From: Gammaproteobacteria bacterium UBA7310
GTDB lineage: Bacteria > Pseudomonadota > Gammaproteobacteria > Pseudomonadales > Ketobacteraceae
Reading direction: 5' to 3'
DNA: 64,000 bases
Assembly (NCBI GenBank): GCA_002471665.1
Contig: DKQK01000072.1
Span: forward strand, 130,375 to 194,374
Shown here: positions 18,863-27,181 of the stretch, piece after piece
How the letters are laid out: each line of letters opens with the position of its first letter
Numbering within the stretch: the stretch's first letter is position 1
Translations under genes and position numbers: made by a program
Notes under the pieces: generated by a model
Database searches by the model: none
The model's input: only the letters and a program-made list of their open reading frames with translations
What the model was told of the DNA's origin: nothing

Positions 18863-19468
18863 ATGAACCAGAGTTCTATCGTTCGCTGGGCCATCATGAT
18901 GCTTTGTTTGTCTGTGATGGCATGTACTGTTACAGGGCCAGGTGGGAATCGTAAGTTGAGCCGAGAGGGTGAGGTATTTGCCCGGTTGGACCAACTGAGG
19001 GAGCAACTTCGAAAAACTGGATCGATGGAGCCAAGCCTTGCGTCGAGTACTGAAAGCCAGTTGCTTGCCAGTCAAACCCTGTTGGGGCTGGGAGATTTCT
19101 ACTTTCTGCAGGGTATGCAATTTTACAATGCGATGCGCGCTGATCAAACTGATGTCGGAAATTATGAGCATGCCAAGCAGAGCCTGCAACTCAGTGTTCG
19201 ATACTATAAGGCGTTAAAGGAAGAGTGGCTGCAGGCCCAGAGCACCTATATGTTAGCACTCACAAACATGCGGGCCGGTAAGCCGGACAATACCTGTGAA
19301 TTCTATGATAGAACGCTCAGTTTACTGAGCCATCCCCGGGGTGAGATCAGAGAGTTTGCATACAGCAAAGAGCGTTTTACGAGTGCGCAGGACTATGTCA
19401 AAGGTGTGCTTGGTGAAGCCTGTGGAATCTATCGAGCGCAACAGGCTGTAGCAAAAAATTCACGATAA
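18863..19468 (+). CDS. TPR-like outer-membrane lipoprotein
   Basis: A 201-residue lipoprotein. The N-terminal hydrophobic segment ends in a lipobox, VMAC, with the acylated cysteine at residue 21, and residue +2 is Thr, which favours the outer membrane. The mature part is helical; segments around residues 70-140 (LLGLGDFYFLQGMQFY, then QSLQLSVRYYKALKEEW and STYMLALTNMRAG) look like degenerate tetratricopeptide repeats. GAGG lies ten bases before ATG 18863. It follows the porin gene by 63 bases and is likely in the same transcript. Function is not recognisable from sequence; assembly or stabilisation of the secretion machinery is a guess from context. Confidence 0.72.
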   Translation: MNQSSIVRWAIMMLCLSVMACTVTGPGGNRKLSREGEVFARLDQLREQLRKTGSMEPSLASSTESQLLASQTLLGLGDFYFLQGMQFYNAMRADQTDVGNYEHAKQSLQLSVRYYKALKEEWLQAQSTYMLALTNMRAGKPDNTCEFYDRTLSLLSHPRGEIREFAYSKERFTSAQDYVKGVLGEACGIYRAQQAVAKNSR

Positions 19469-19553
19469 TTGTGTACGTGTGAGTGTTACCGTGGACGAGG
19501 CTACGTGATCCGAAGGGACTATCGATTTTGTGCGCTGACACAAGGGGGGGAAT

Positions 19554-20165
19554 ATGCATAAATTTGCAATGATCATGGGTGTGTCTGCTTTGTTGTTCTG
19601 TAGTTCGGTGCAGGCAGAAGATCGTGCGCTGCAGAATGCCTTGGCCAAGGCCCAGTATATGCTGCGTCAGATTACTGCGGAAAAACAGGGCCTGGAACGC
19701 CAGCTGCACGACAAAGAGGAACAACTTGAACTTCTTAAACAAGAATCGGAATCCAAGCTTGCAGCCAGGGAAAAAGCATCGGCCAAGCTGGGTGATAAAC
19801 TGGCGCTATATAACGAGAAATACTCGGAGCTGCAGGCCCGTTATCTGGATTTATTGAGTGTGCTTAGACAGCAGCAGGCTGATAACGAATCCCTGGACAA
19901 GGCGTTGGCTGTACAGAAGAATCAATTCGAGCAATGCCGGAACCACAACCTTGATCTTTATTCAATTAATAATGAGATTCTGGGAAAGTATAAGGATAAG
20001 GGCTTCTGGGATGTATTGCATGCCAGTGAGCCGCTTACCGGATTCAAACAGGTTGAAGTGGAAAATATCATACAGCATTATCGTTTCCGAAATGAAGATC
20101 ATTTGGTTAATGATTCCCCGGGTTCTGAGAACGCTCTGGACTCTGAAAAGATAGTGAATAACTGA
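19554..20165 (+). CDS. Periplasmic coiled-coil protein of unknown function
   Basis: A 203-residue exported protein: signal peptide at about residues 1-21 (ending VQAED), then a long coiled coil over about residues 25-125 rich in Gln, Glu, Lys and Leu heptads, and a shorter C-terminal region with Phe/Trp (KGFWDVLHASEPLTGFKQVEVE) that could bind a partner. The start ATG 19554 has GGGGGGG immediately upstream. No enzymatic motif was seen. It closes the secretion locus: beyond it the DNA is non-coding for about 330 bases. It could be a periplasmic scaffold or chaperone for the long exoprotein, by analogy of shape only. Confidence 0.72.
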   Translation: MHKFAMIMGVSALLFCSSVQAEDRALQNALAKAQYMLRQITAEKQGLERQLHDKEEQLELLKQESESKLAAREKASAKLGDKLALYNEKYSELQARYLDLLSVLRQQQADNESLDKALAVQKNQFEQCRNHNLDLYSINNEILGKYKDKGFWDVLHASEPLTGFKQVEVENIIQHYRFRNEDHLVNDSPGSENALDSEKIVNN

Positions 20166-20498
20166 AACCGATAGTAAATTCCCAATCCCGCCACCAGTCA
20201 GAAGTCCTGAATCCTCCTGCTTATATACCTTAATTAAGTTGTTGCTGTAATCAAGCTCTGATTCAGTTGGAGCTTGATGTATTCCGTGCTTGTGGTATCA
20301 GGGTAAATCTGTCTGCAATGCGTTATGGATTCGTCATATTGTGCCCATCAATCTGTAATCAATTCGTATCCTAAGATTCACCACAAAGTGATTCCGTTTT
20401 GGTAATTTATGCATGCGGTTGGTGTGCTTTGTTGGGGGTAGTAACAACCAGAAAATGCAGACAATTAATGATGTTTAGTGCAACTTGGGACCACGAAA
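20166..20498. other. Intergenic spacer with hairpin between secretion and EPS loci
   Basis: No credible gene on either strand. A perfect 9-bp inverted repeat (ATCAAGCTC at 20250-20258, GAGCTTGAT at 20270-20278; 11-base loop) may act as a weak terminator for the upstream operon, but it lacks a T tract. The promoter of the regulator at 20499 should lie in the AT-rich part (about 20340-20470); no convincing -10/-35 pair could be assigned. Confidence 0.5.
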
Positions 20499-21038
20499 AT
20501 GAGTCAAAAAAGAACAGTTTCATTACGGTTAAATGAGTCAGATCTAGCCAAATTGAAAGAGATATCGACGCGTCTTGGGGTTAAGGAATCGGATCTATTA
20601 CGCTTTACGGTAAAGCAGTCGTTGTCGAAATTAATGGCGTTTCGTGACAAGGATGCCAAAGGCGTAGACCTGATTCCGGCCCTTATCGAGTGTGGTAGTG
20701 AGCTGACACATTATCTCGAGCTGGACAGTTCTGATCTGGAGCGTATCGTGAACAGCGATTTGCTGGATCAGCATAAAAAAGTAGATCCAGAAGACCTTGA
20801 TATCCTCGTGTCCGCTGGGCTTGGTGCCCCGTATATGACGTATAAGAACAATGCTTTGCGTCGTGTTAGCTCACACAACAACAGGATGATTAGTTCATTG
20901 CGTGACTATTTGTATGAGAAATATCTCAATATCGGCACGCTGGAAAAAATCTCACAAGGTGACAATTCAAAGGACAATTGTAGTGATAGTCGTAGCAAAT
21001 TCATGACAATAGGAGACAAAGATTATGCTATTTCATAA
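20499..21038 (+). CDS. Ribbon-helix-helix-like DNA-binding regulator
   Basis: A 179-residue protein whose first 48 residues fit a ribbon-helix-helix (CopG/Arc) fold: a beta strand with alternating residues (RTVSLRL), helix A (SDLAKLKEISTRLG) and helix B (SDLLRFTVKQSLSKLMAF). The C-terminal 130 residues have no match I recognise. The gene stands first in the exopolysaccharide cluster and its 3' end overlaps the next gene by 14 bases, so the two are translationally linked. A role as transcriptional switch for the EPS cluster, like AmrZ in pseudomonads, is inferred from fold and position only. ATG 20499 was preferred to TTG 20478 because the RHH strand then starts at the usual distance from the N-terminus. 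Confidence 0.7.
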   Translation: MSQKRTVSLRLNESDLAKLKEISTRLGVKESDLLRFTVKQSLSKLMAFRDKDAKGVDLIPALIECGSELTHYLELDSSDLERIVNSDLLDQHKKVDPEDLDILVSAGLGAPYMTYKNNALRRVSSHNNRMISSLRDYLYEKYLNIGTLEKISQGDNSKDNCSDSRSKFMTIGDKDYAIS

Positions 21039-21636
21039 GTGCGTGAATGCGGCCATGGGGCTTGGTTTGTTGGCTTATTCTGCCTGCGCATCGGCTGTTA
21101 TGGTTGATGTGGCGGACTGTTGTGGCCTGTCTGATCAGGGCGGCATTTCCGTCATTAAGGCCCACAACGCGTATGGTGCAACTATTGGCAAATCAAGTAT
21201 ATCGTTAGTGCAGCCAGATTTGGCTGAAAACAGTAACATAGTCTACGAAAGTGTTGAGTTTGTTGATGACTACAGTTATCAGATCGTTCAACTGGACAAT
21301 CTTGAGTTGGGATCTTATCAGTTAACTTTGACCGACTTTGAGTTTCCTGATCCGCTTGCAAAGGTGGGTGTGAACCTGGTAACGGCAACTGCAAGTATTG
21401 CCGACCTGATATTGAGTGATAACGGTCAGCTGCAGAAATCCATCCTGTTTGATATTAGCGCGGAAGATTCGTACTACCTTTCCATGTTTGGACGATCTAA
21501 CAGCATTGCCGCACTGGGACTGTATGGGGTTGAGCTAAAAATGATATCACCAGTACCGCTGCCTCTGTCTGCCGTGTATCTCGGATCCGGTTTGGTGTTG
21601 TTGTGGCTGCGAAAGCGTAGACGATTTATCAGATAA
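21025..21636 (+). CDS. VPLP-CTERM (PEP-CTERM-like) sorted surface protein
   Basis: A 203-residue exported protein with a tripartite C-terminal sorting signal: PVPLP, then a hydrophobic helix (AVYLGSGLVLLWL), then RKRRR at the very end. This matches the VPLPA-CTERM variant of PEP-CTERM signals, whose protease is exosortase XrtD. The signal peptide covers about residues 1-24 (ending ASAVM). A CC pair (residues 32-33) and an Asp-rich middle give no family. It overlaps the RHH regulator by 14 bases. The exosortase encoded at 38654 is the obvious processing enzyme; cleavage would fall at the VPLP motif and release the protein to the surface or matrix. Confidence 0.85.
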   Translation: MLFHKCVNAAMGLGLLAYSACASAVMVDVADCCGLSDQGGISVIKAHNAYGATIGKSSISLVQPDLAENSNIVYESVEFVDDYSYQIVQLDNLELGSYQLTLTDFEFPDPLAKVGVNLVTATASIADLILSDNGQLQKSILFDISAEDSYYLSMFGRSNSIAALGLYGVELKMISPVPLPLSAVYLGSGLVLLWLRKRRRFIR

Positions 21637-21784
21637 GGTTGGCCTGGGGAGGTTTCCGCAGGATCATGGCTGGCTTGTTACATGGAGCTGAAAGCTAACT
21701 GAAACAAAAGGTTCATGTTCCGCAGGTAAATTAGGCTGACCAGTTTGTTGTTAAATCTGTTGGAAAACGGTAAGTGGTCTGGTT

Positions 21785-22354
21785 GTGCCTAAATCTATTT
21801 CTGTATTGTGTACGTTTCTGCTCATGATGTCTGCTTTCACCCATGGCTTGGCTGAAGGTGATGGCGGGCATCCGTTTCAAGGTTATCTACTGCAGCCTGG
21901 TGATGTAATGCAGGTATCCGTGTGGAAGGAACCGGATCTTTCACGGGATTTGGTTGTATCTCCTGATGGCTATATTTCGTTACCGCTGGTGGGCATGATT
22001 GCCGTCACCGGAAAATCAGTCAAGGGGCTGAATGACGAGATCACACTGAGGTTGTCTGAGTATATTCCCGACCCCAGTGTTACTGTCTCTCTGCTGAAGG
22101 CAGCCGGTAATCTCTACTATGTGGTTGGTAAGGTAAACCGACCGGGTCAGTATCCCATGCTAGGCCCCACCAGTGTGCTGCAGGCTCTGAGTATGGCCGG
22201 TGGCATGACAACCTTCGCCAGTGAAAATCAAGTTAAAATCATCCGCCCGGGGCAGGATGAAGCCATTCCCTTTCGTTACGATGATATGGCAGATGGTGAG
22301 AATCTTGAGCAGAACGTAATCCTGAAAAGTGGTGACGTGGTTCTGGTTCCTTGA
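21785..22354 (+). CDS. Wza/EpsE-type polysaccharide export protein
   Basis: A 189-residue outer-membrane-associated export protein of the OPX (Wza/KpsD/EpsE) family. After a signal peptide (about 1-23) comes a Poly_export domain beginning LQPGDVMQVSVW and containing SPDGYISLPLVG (about residues 35-110), then a SLBB-type domain containing VVGKVNRPGQY near 116. It lacks the lipobox cysteine and the long C-terminal helix of E. coli Wza, so it is the short form typical of exosortase-linked EPS clusters, where a separate barrel protein completes the channel; such a barrel is encoded immediately downstream. Translation starts at GTG 21785; its stop overlaps the next start in TGATG, so the two are coupled. 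Confidence 0.9.
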   Translation: MPKSISVLCTFLLMMSAFTHGLAEGDGGHPFQGYLLQPGDVMQVSVWKEPDLSRDLVVSPDGYISLPLVGMIAVTGKSVKGLNDEITLRLSEYIPDPSVTVSLLKAAGNLYYVVGKVNRPGQYPMLGPTSVLQALSMAGGMTTFASENQVKIIRPGQDEAIPFRYDDMADGENLEQNVILKSGDVVLVP

Positions 22355-23568
22355 TGCTAAAAGCCGGTTTTTTATTGAGTTGGATGTCACTGCTCTGTGC
22401 AGGGGCCGTGGCCGGCAGTAATCAGTTTGATTACGATGTTGGCGTGTTTGGACTGAGTGACGATAACTACGGTCTGCGGCAGCCGCAGAAAAATGATGTA
22501 TTAGGTGGGCAGATTCAATTGCAGGGCGACTACCAATACAAAGGTCTTGCCGGTCATGTTGGTGTGCGTGGTCGTGTGGTGGAAGAAAGCTTAAATACCG
22601 AGAATGTGGATGAGAACGATATTATTCTATTGGCCTTGAATGCTGGCCGTCAGTCAGATATTAGCGATCTGTCTGCCAGCGTATCGGCAATACAGGATAC
22701 CACGTTGGCGGATGACGCGTTGAGTCAGGGAGGTGGTCGTATCGATGTGGACCGAAAACGTTACCGAGCATCGGGGACAGGGCAGCGTTACTTTTCATCT
22801 ACCATTGGCGCTGGCTTTAACCTAACCACTGAGCAGGTTCGTTTCAATGAGGTTCCTGCCCAGCTTAACGAATACGATTACAGCACTGCCAGTTCCAATG
22901 CGTTCTGGCTAAGCAGTGCCGTGATGAAAATATACGGTAACTTTTCCTTCAGTGTTGTGGACTATCGGGATAATTTTCGGCCAGAGCTGTTTCGCTCGCA
23001 GTTATTGCTGCCGGACAAAACGGAAATAAAGAGCGGTGGTGTTGGGTTTGACTGGGCAATGTCGGAAAATCTGAAATTGGACACGTATTTGGGTTATCGC
23101 CAGACAGAATACAGATCGCGACTCTATTTTACAGACGGATTATGGATATACAAACTGGATAACGAGCAGGAAGGTAATGGCTTGGTGAGTAATATCACCC
23201 TTAACTATAAGGGCGAGAGAGCTGATGTTGGTATGGCCTACTTTCGTTCCGTTGAGCCTAACTCATCTGGATCACTTATTGATGAGAAGCGAATTACGCT
23301 GAGCTTGGATGCCGAATTTTCAGCGGTATTCAGCTTAACGTTCGATACCTTTGCCAGTCAGCAGCGAAGTGATGTGAACCAGATCAGCAGGGATAACATT
23401 GATGTAATATATGCTTCACTGGGCACTGCATGGAGAGTGAGTAAAACGCTGCATCTGAATGGATATTACCGCTATCTTTATCGAAAATATGTGGTCAATA
23501 ACGTCGACACTGAATCAAACCGGATTCAAGTCGGCGTACAGTGGTCTCCAGACATACTGCAATGGTGA
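22354..23568 (+). CDS. Outer-membrane beta-barrel protein of the EPS cluster
   Basis: A 404-residue exported protein with a signal peptide (about 1-21, ending VAGS) followed by alternating hydrophobic/polar strands with many Tyr, Phe and Trp residues to the end (VGVQWSPDILQW), consistent with a barrel of 16-18 strands. Proteins of this type (EpsL / exosystem outer-membrane barrel) occur in exosortase EPS clusters next to the short Wza-like protein. ATG 22354 overlaps the upstream stop (TGATG). It probably forms the outer-membrane pore for polysaccharide export. The terminal residue is Trp rather than Phe, which is still allowed for barrel assembly. Confidence 0.8.
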   Translation: MLKAGFLLSWMSLLCAGAVAGSNQFDYDVGVFGLSDDNYGLRQPQKNDVLGGQIQLQGDYQYKGLAGHVGVRGRVVEESLNTENVDENDIILLALNAGRQSDISDLSASVSAIQDTTLADDALSQGGGRIDVDRKRYRASGTGQRYFSSTIGAGFNLTTEQVRFNEVPAQLNEYDYSTASSNAFWLSSAVMKIYGNFSFSVVDYRDNFRPELFRSQLLLPDKTEIKSGGVGFDWAMSENLKLDTYLGYRQTEYRSRLYFTDGLWIYKLDNEQEGNGLVSNITLNYKGERADVGMAYFRSVEPNSSGSLIDEKRITLSLDAEFSAVFSLTFDTFASQQRSDVNQISRDNIDVIYASLGTAWRVSKTLHLNGYYRYLYRKYVVNNVDTESNRIQVGVQWSPDILQW

Positions 23569-23612
23569 AGAAAGCATAATTACGGTGAACCCGAATTACA
23601 GGTGCTATTTTT

Positions 23613-25358
23613 GTGAATGCGAACAAAGACACACAGCTTGATACTGAAGAGTTGATTGGAATGATCAAGCGTCGGGGGCGGCCGGCGTTGGTCGCTTTCA
23701 TGCTGGTGGTGATCCTCAGTGTGGTCTATGCGATTTTTGCCCCGCCGACATTTCGTTCGGAATCCACCATATTGATTGAGCAACAGGAAATTCCCAAAGA
23801 TCTGGTGCGTTCAACAGTCACCAGTTTTGCCGATCAGCGAATTCAAATGATAATACAGCGGGTCATGACGTACTCGAAATTGGTTGAACTAATAAAGAAA
23901 TACGATTTGTATGCGAAAGAGCGGGAGAGCGAACCACTGGAGAGCGTTGTTAATGATATGCGTGATGATATTCATCACCGAATGATCAGCGCTGATGTGG
24001 TTGACCCGCGTAGCGGGCGGCCGGTGGAGGCCACCATTGCGTTTAATATCGGCTATGAAAGCCGGTTCGCCAAGACGTCCCAACTGGTGGCTAACGAACT
24101 TACATCACTGTTCTTGAGCGAGAATATCAAAACCCGACAGGAGATGGCGGACAACGCAGAATCGTTCTTCGCGGATGAAGTGCAAAGACTCAAGATAAAA
24201 AGCGCAGAGCTGGAATCACGATTGGCGGAGTTTAAGGAGAAAAATTTTCGCAAGCTACCGGAGCTGACACCATTAAATATGAATCTGATGGATCGAACAG
24301 AGCGAGAGTACTTCGAAACCAACCGCCAGATACAGGCGTTGGAGGAGCGTCGAATATACCTTGAATCCAATTTATCTCAACAGGACCCTCAGCCCGCCCT
24401 GGTTGGTAAGGGTCAAGAAGCGGCATTAACCCCTACGGCTAGGGCTAGGTTGTTGCAGAACCAATATGTGACGCTGTTGGCAACCTATTCCGAAAGCCAT
24501 CCTGATGTCATCCGTACCAAACGAGAACTTGAAAACCTGATCGGAGATGACGAATTTCCCAATGAACGAACGTTTGTTAAGCGTCAACTGGAAATATACA
24601 GTGCAGAGTTGACCGGATTGCGCCAGCGTTACGGTGTTTCCCATCCGGATGTGGCCAGATTGCAGGCGCTGGTCGATTCTTTCCAGCACAAGCTGGCTGT
24701 GGTTCCGGAAGTGGAACAACAGGATATGGAATCCGCCAGTAATCCATCCTATGTTCAATTGGCCACCGCACTAAAAAGTGTGAGGTTGGAACTGGAGTCG
24801 ATGAAGGCAACACGGGATAAGTTGAAAGCCAAACTCCATGATCTGGAGATGGCGATCATTGAAGCACCGATGGTGGAAAAGGAATATCTGGAGCTGACCC
24901 GTGATTATGAAAATACCACCCGAAAGTACCAGGAGCTCAGAGCAAAGCAGTCGGAAGCGGGTTTGGCACGCACCCTGGAGCAGGAAAGCAAGGGTGAACG
25001 CTTCACGTTAATACAACCGCCTCTGATGCCTGAACGGCCCATCAGTCCTAACCGCATTCTTATCCTCATTGCCGGATTTATTGTCGCTATTGTTATTGCT
25101 GTGGGTGTGATAATTGTTTTGGAGAAAATGGATCCAACCTTCTACTCAGCCAGGGTAGTTACACAACTACTGGGTAAAGCTCCTTTGGTGACGGTTCAAC
25201 ACATTCGTACACCGCGCGAAGTCGCAATAACGCGCCGTAGCAGGGTTGTGATGGCAGGTGGGTTGATGCTGGCCTGCCTTGGTGTTGCCATAATTACACA
25301 TATTGCGTGGATGCCTCTGGATGTACTTTGGTATGTGGCACTGAGGAAAATAGGTTAA
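23613..25358 (+). CDS. Wzz/GumC-family chain-length and export protein
   Basis: A 581-residue polysaccharide co-polymerase. It has a cytoplasmic N-terminus, a first membrane segment (about residues 29-47), a Wzz domain (FRSESTILIE near 51), a long periplasmic coiled coil (about 180-450) and a C-terminal membrane segment (about 485-507). A third hydrophobic stretch lies near 545-575, an extra relative to classical Wzz. It controls chain length and connects the polymerase to the outer-membrane exporter. GTG 23613 is the start; no other start precedes the first membrane helix. The kinase-like partner is encoded 16 bases downstream, the usual arrangement for the XrtA/XrtD-associated chain-length protein. 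Confidence 0.9.
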   Translation: MNANKDTQLDTEELIGMIKRRGRPALVAFMLVVILSVVYAIFAPPTFRSESTILIEQQEIPKDLVRSTVTSFADQRIQMIIQRVMTYSKLVELIKKYDLYAKERESEPLESVVNDMRDDIHHRMISADVVDPRSGRPVEATIAFNIGYESRFAKTSQLVANELTSLFLSENIKTRQEMADNAESFFADEVQRLKIKSAELESRLAEFKEKNFRKLPELTPLNMNLMDRTEREYFETNRQIQALEERRIYLESNLSQQDPQPALVGKGQEAALTPTARARLLQNQYVTLLATYSESHPDVIRTKRELENLIGDDEFPNERTFVKRQLEIYSAELTGLRQRYGVSHPDVARLQALVDSFQHKLAVVPEVEQQDMESASNPSYVQLATALKSVRLELESMKATRDKLKAKLHDLEMAIIEAPMVEKEYLELTRDYENTTRKYQELRAKQSEAGLARTLEQESKGERFTLIQPPLMPERPISPNRILILIAGFIVAIVIAVGVIIVLEKMDPTFYSARVVTQLLGKAPLVTVQHIRTPREVAITRRSRVVMAGGLMLACLGVAIITHIAWMPLDVLWYVALRKIG

Positions 25359-25374
25359 TCGGTGGGAGAAGAGC

Positions 25375-26127
25375 ATGAATAATACATTTGGTCCGGCTCT
25401 GGAATCCGGACCGTCCAGCTGGGAGCCGGCGATGCAGAAAACCCAGATGTCGCATCGTTATCAGTTTACCGAGATACATCAGGTGGATCAGGCTTGGTTC
25501 AAAAGCAACCGGCTGTTGGGGCCAGGTGCCGATCAGGATACTATTCATGCGTATAAGCTACTGCGTACCCAGATACTTAAGACCATGTACCAGAATAACT
25601 GGAACAGCATTGGTATCATCGGTGCGCGGTCGGGTCAGGGTGCCACCTTGACCGCGATAAACCTGGCCATTAGTATTGCACTGGAACACAGCCGCACAGT
25701 ATTGTTGGCGGATTTTAACCTGCGCCAGCCATCCATTCACACCTATTTCAATTATTGTCCGGAGTTCGGTATTGGCGACTACCTAAACGATAAGGCGGAC
25801 GTGCTTGATATGTTGTTCACCCCCGGTATTGATAGCCTGGTGGTGTTGCCGGGGCGGGAGCGCATCATTCACTCATCGGAGTTTCTTACCACGCCGCGGA
25901 TGAGTAATCTGGTGCAAGAGATGAAAGGGCGGTATGCCCAGAGAATTATCATATTTGATCTTCCCCCGATACTGGAAACCGATGATGCCGTGGCCTTTAT
26001 GGACCAGTACGATGCAGGCTTGTTGATTATTGAAGAGGGGGTGACCCGGAAATCCGATATGCGCAGAATATCTGAGTTGCTGGGCGATAAACCCATATTG
26101 GGTGCAGTTTTAAATAATGCGAAGTAG
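25375..26127 (+). CDS. BY-kinase-like CpsD/CapB ATPase with defective Walker A
   Basis: A 250-residue P-loop protein of the bacterial tyrosine kinase family associated with exosortase EPS loci. Walker A reads GARSGQGAT (residues 83-91): Ala90 replaces the invariant lysine (codon GCC at 25642). Walker A' (LLADFNLRQP, about 106-115) keeps its Asp, and Walker B (IIIFDLPPI, about 195-203) is recognisable. The C-terminus lacks a tyrosine cluster. Without the lysine, ATP binding and autophosphorylation should be greatly weakened, so it may act as a structural regulator of the Wzz-type partner. The frame is otherwise intact and neighbours are closely spaced, arguing against simple decay. Confidence 0.82.
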   Translation: MNNTFGPALESGPSSWEPAMQKTQMSHRYQFTEIHQVDQAWFKSNRLLGPGADQDTIHAYKLLRTQILKTMYQNNWNSIGIIGARSGQGATLTAINLAISIALEHSRTVLLADFNLRQPSIHTYFNYCPEFGIGDYLNDKADVLDMLFTPGIDSLVVLPGRERIIHSSEFLTTPRMSNLVQEMKGRYAQRIIIFDLPPILETDDAVAFMDQYDAGLLIIEEGVTRKSDMRRISELLGDKPILGAVLNNAK

Positions 26128-26130
26128 CGT

Positions 26131-27162
26131 ATGATCAAAGTTGCGATTGGACTTTGCTGGTTAATGCTGTTTTACACGGAGCCTTTAGTGGCGGAGCCCC
26201 TTCATCCTGAACAGGTTGGCCTGATTGTTAATGATGTGGACCCGCAAAGTCTTGCTGTGGCGAAGTATTATAAGACCGCCAGAGGGATTCCGGACGAGAA
26301 TGTCATCTATATCAGCTTTCATAGCAATGGCGGTGAAGTTTCGGAGGAGGATTTCAAAACGCTGCGGAGAATAATTGTCGCCAACACGTTGCCTCGAATT
26401 AAGGCCTATGCCGTGACCTGGACCGAGCCATATCGTGTTGGATGCATGTCTGTGACTAGTGCTTTGAGTCTGGGCGTGGATCAGCGATTGTGTGCAAATG
26501 ACTGCAGTACGACTTTGGTATCACCACTATATCATAATGGTGGCAATGAAATGCTGGAATCAACCATCGTGGTATCCATGATGCTGGCTGGCCAGTCGGA
26601 GAGAGACGTTAAAAAGTTAATTGACCGTGGCCGCCGCGCGGATGGCAGTTTCCCCCAAGGGGATGCCTATTTGCTTCGGACCAAAGATGCAAGGCGCAAC
26701 GTCAGAGCGGCCGCTTATCGAAGCCGTTTTGAGGATTATGAATCCAGGTACAATGATCTGCATTTCATGGAAACTCAGTTTTTGACAGGTCAGCCCAGAG
26801 TGATGTTCTATTTTACCGGGTTACATGTAGTGCCTTATCTTGGAACAAATCGTTTCCTACCTGGTGCAGTGGCAGATCATCTTACGTCTGCAGGCGGCAT
26901 GCTCACGGACAGCTATCAGATGAGCGCGTTAAGATGGCTGGAAGCCGGCGCCACTGCCAGTTATGGAACAGTGGTTGAGCCTTGCAACGATGTGGGTAAG
27001 TTTCCAGATCCCGTGAAGCTGATCAAGTCGGTTGAGGCAGGTGAATCACTGGTGACCGCCTATTGGCGCAGTGTAAAGATGCCAGGGCAAGGCGTATTTG
27101 TTGGCGACCCGATGGCTGCACCCTACGGTAAAAAATCGATCGATCCGCCTCAGGTGCCTTGA
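26131..27162 (+). CDS. TIGR03790-family exported protein
   Basis: A 343-residue protein matching the TIGR03790 family: NDVDPQSLAVAKYYKTARGIP (positions 30-50) followed by NVIYISF, then a region with KAYAVTWTEPYRV and, near residue 270, LTDSYQMSALRWLEAGATASYGTVVEPC in split form. A signal peptide covers about 1-21 (ending LVAEP). The family has no proven function; its conserved core resembles a peptidase-like or caspase-like fold and members often sit near surface polysaccharide or sorting genes. It follows the ATPase by three bases and ends the plus-strand run before the convergent glycosyltransferase. Confidence 0.78.
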   Translation: MIKVAIGLCWLMLFYTEPLVAEPLHPEQVGLIVNDVDPQSLAVAKYYKTARGIPDENVIYISFHSNGGEVSEEDFKTLRRIIVANTLPRIKAYAVTWTEPYRVGCMSVTSALSLGVDQRLCANDCSTTLVSPLYHNGGNEMLESTIVVSMMLAGQSERDVKKLIDRGRRADGSFPQGDAYLLRTKDARRNVRAAAYRSRFEDYESRYNDLHFMETQFLTGQPRVMFYFTGLHVVPYLGTNRFLPGAVADHLTSAGGMLTDSYQMSALRWLEAGATASYGTVVEPCNDVGKFPDPVKLIKSVEAGESLVTAYWRSVKMPGQGVFVGDPMAAPYGKKSIDPPQVP

Positions 27163-27181
27163 TCGGATTTGTTTTGACTCG

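Noticed and set aside
20166..20498. Riboswitch or small RNA before the EPS regulator
   Set aside because: Only a 9-bp hairpin is evident; no conserved riboswitch core was recognised.
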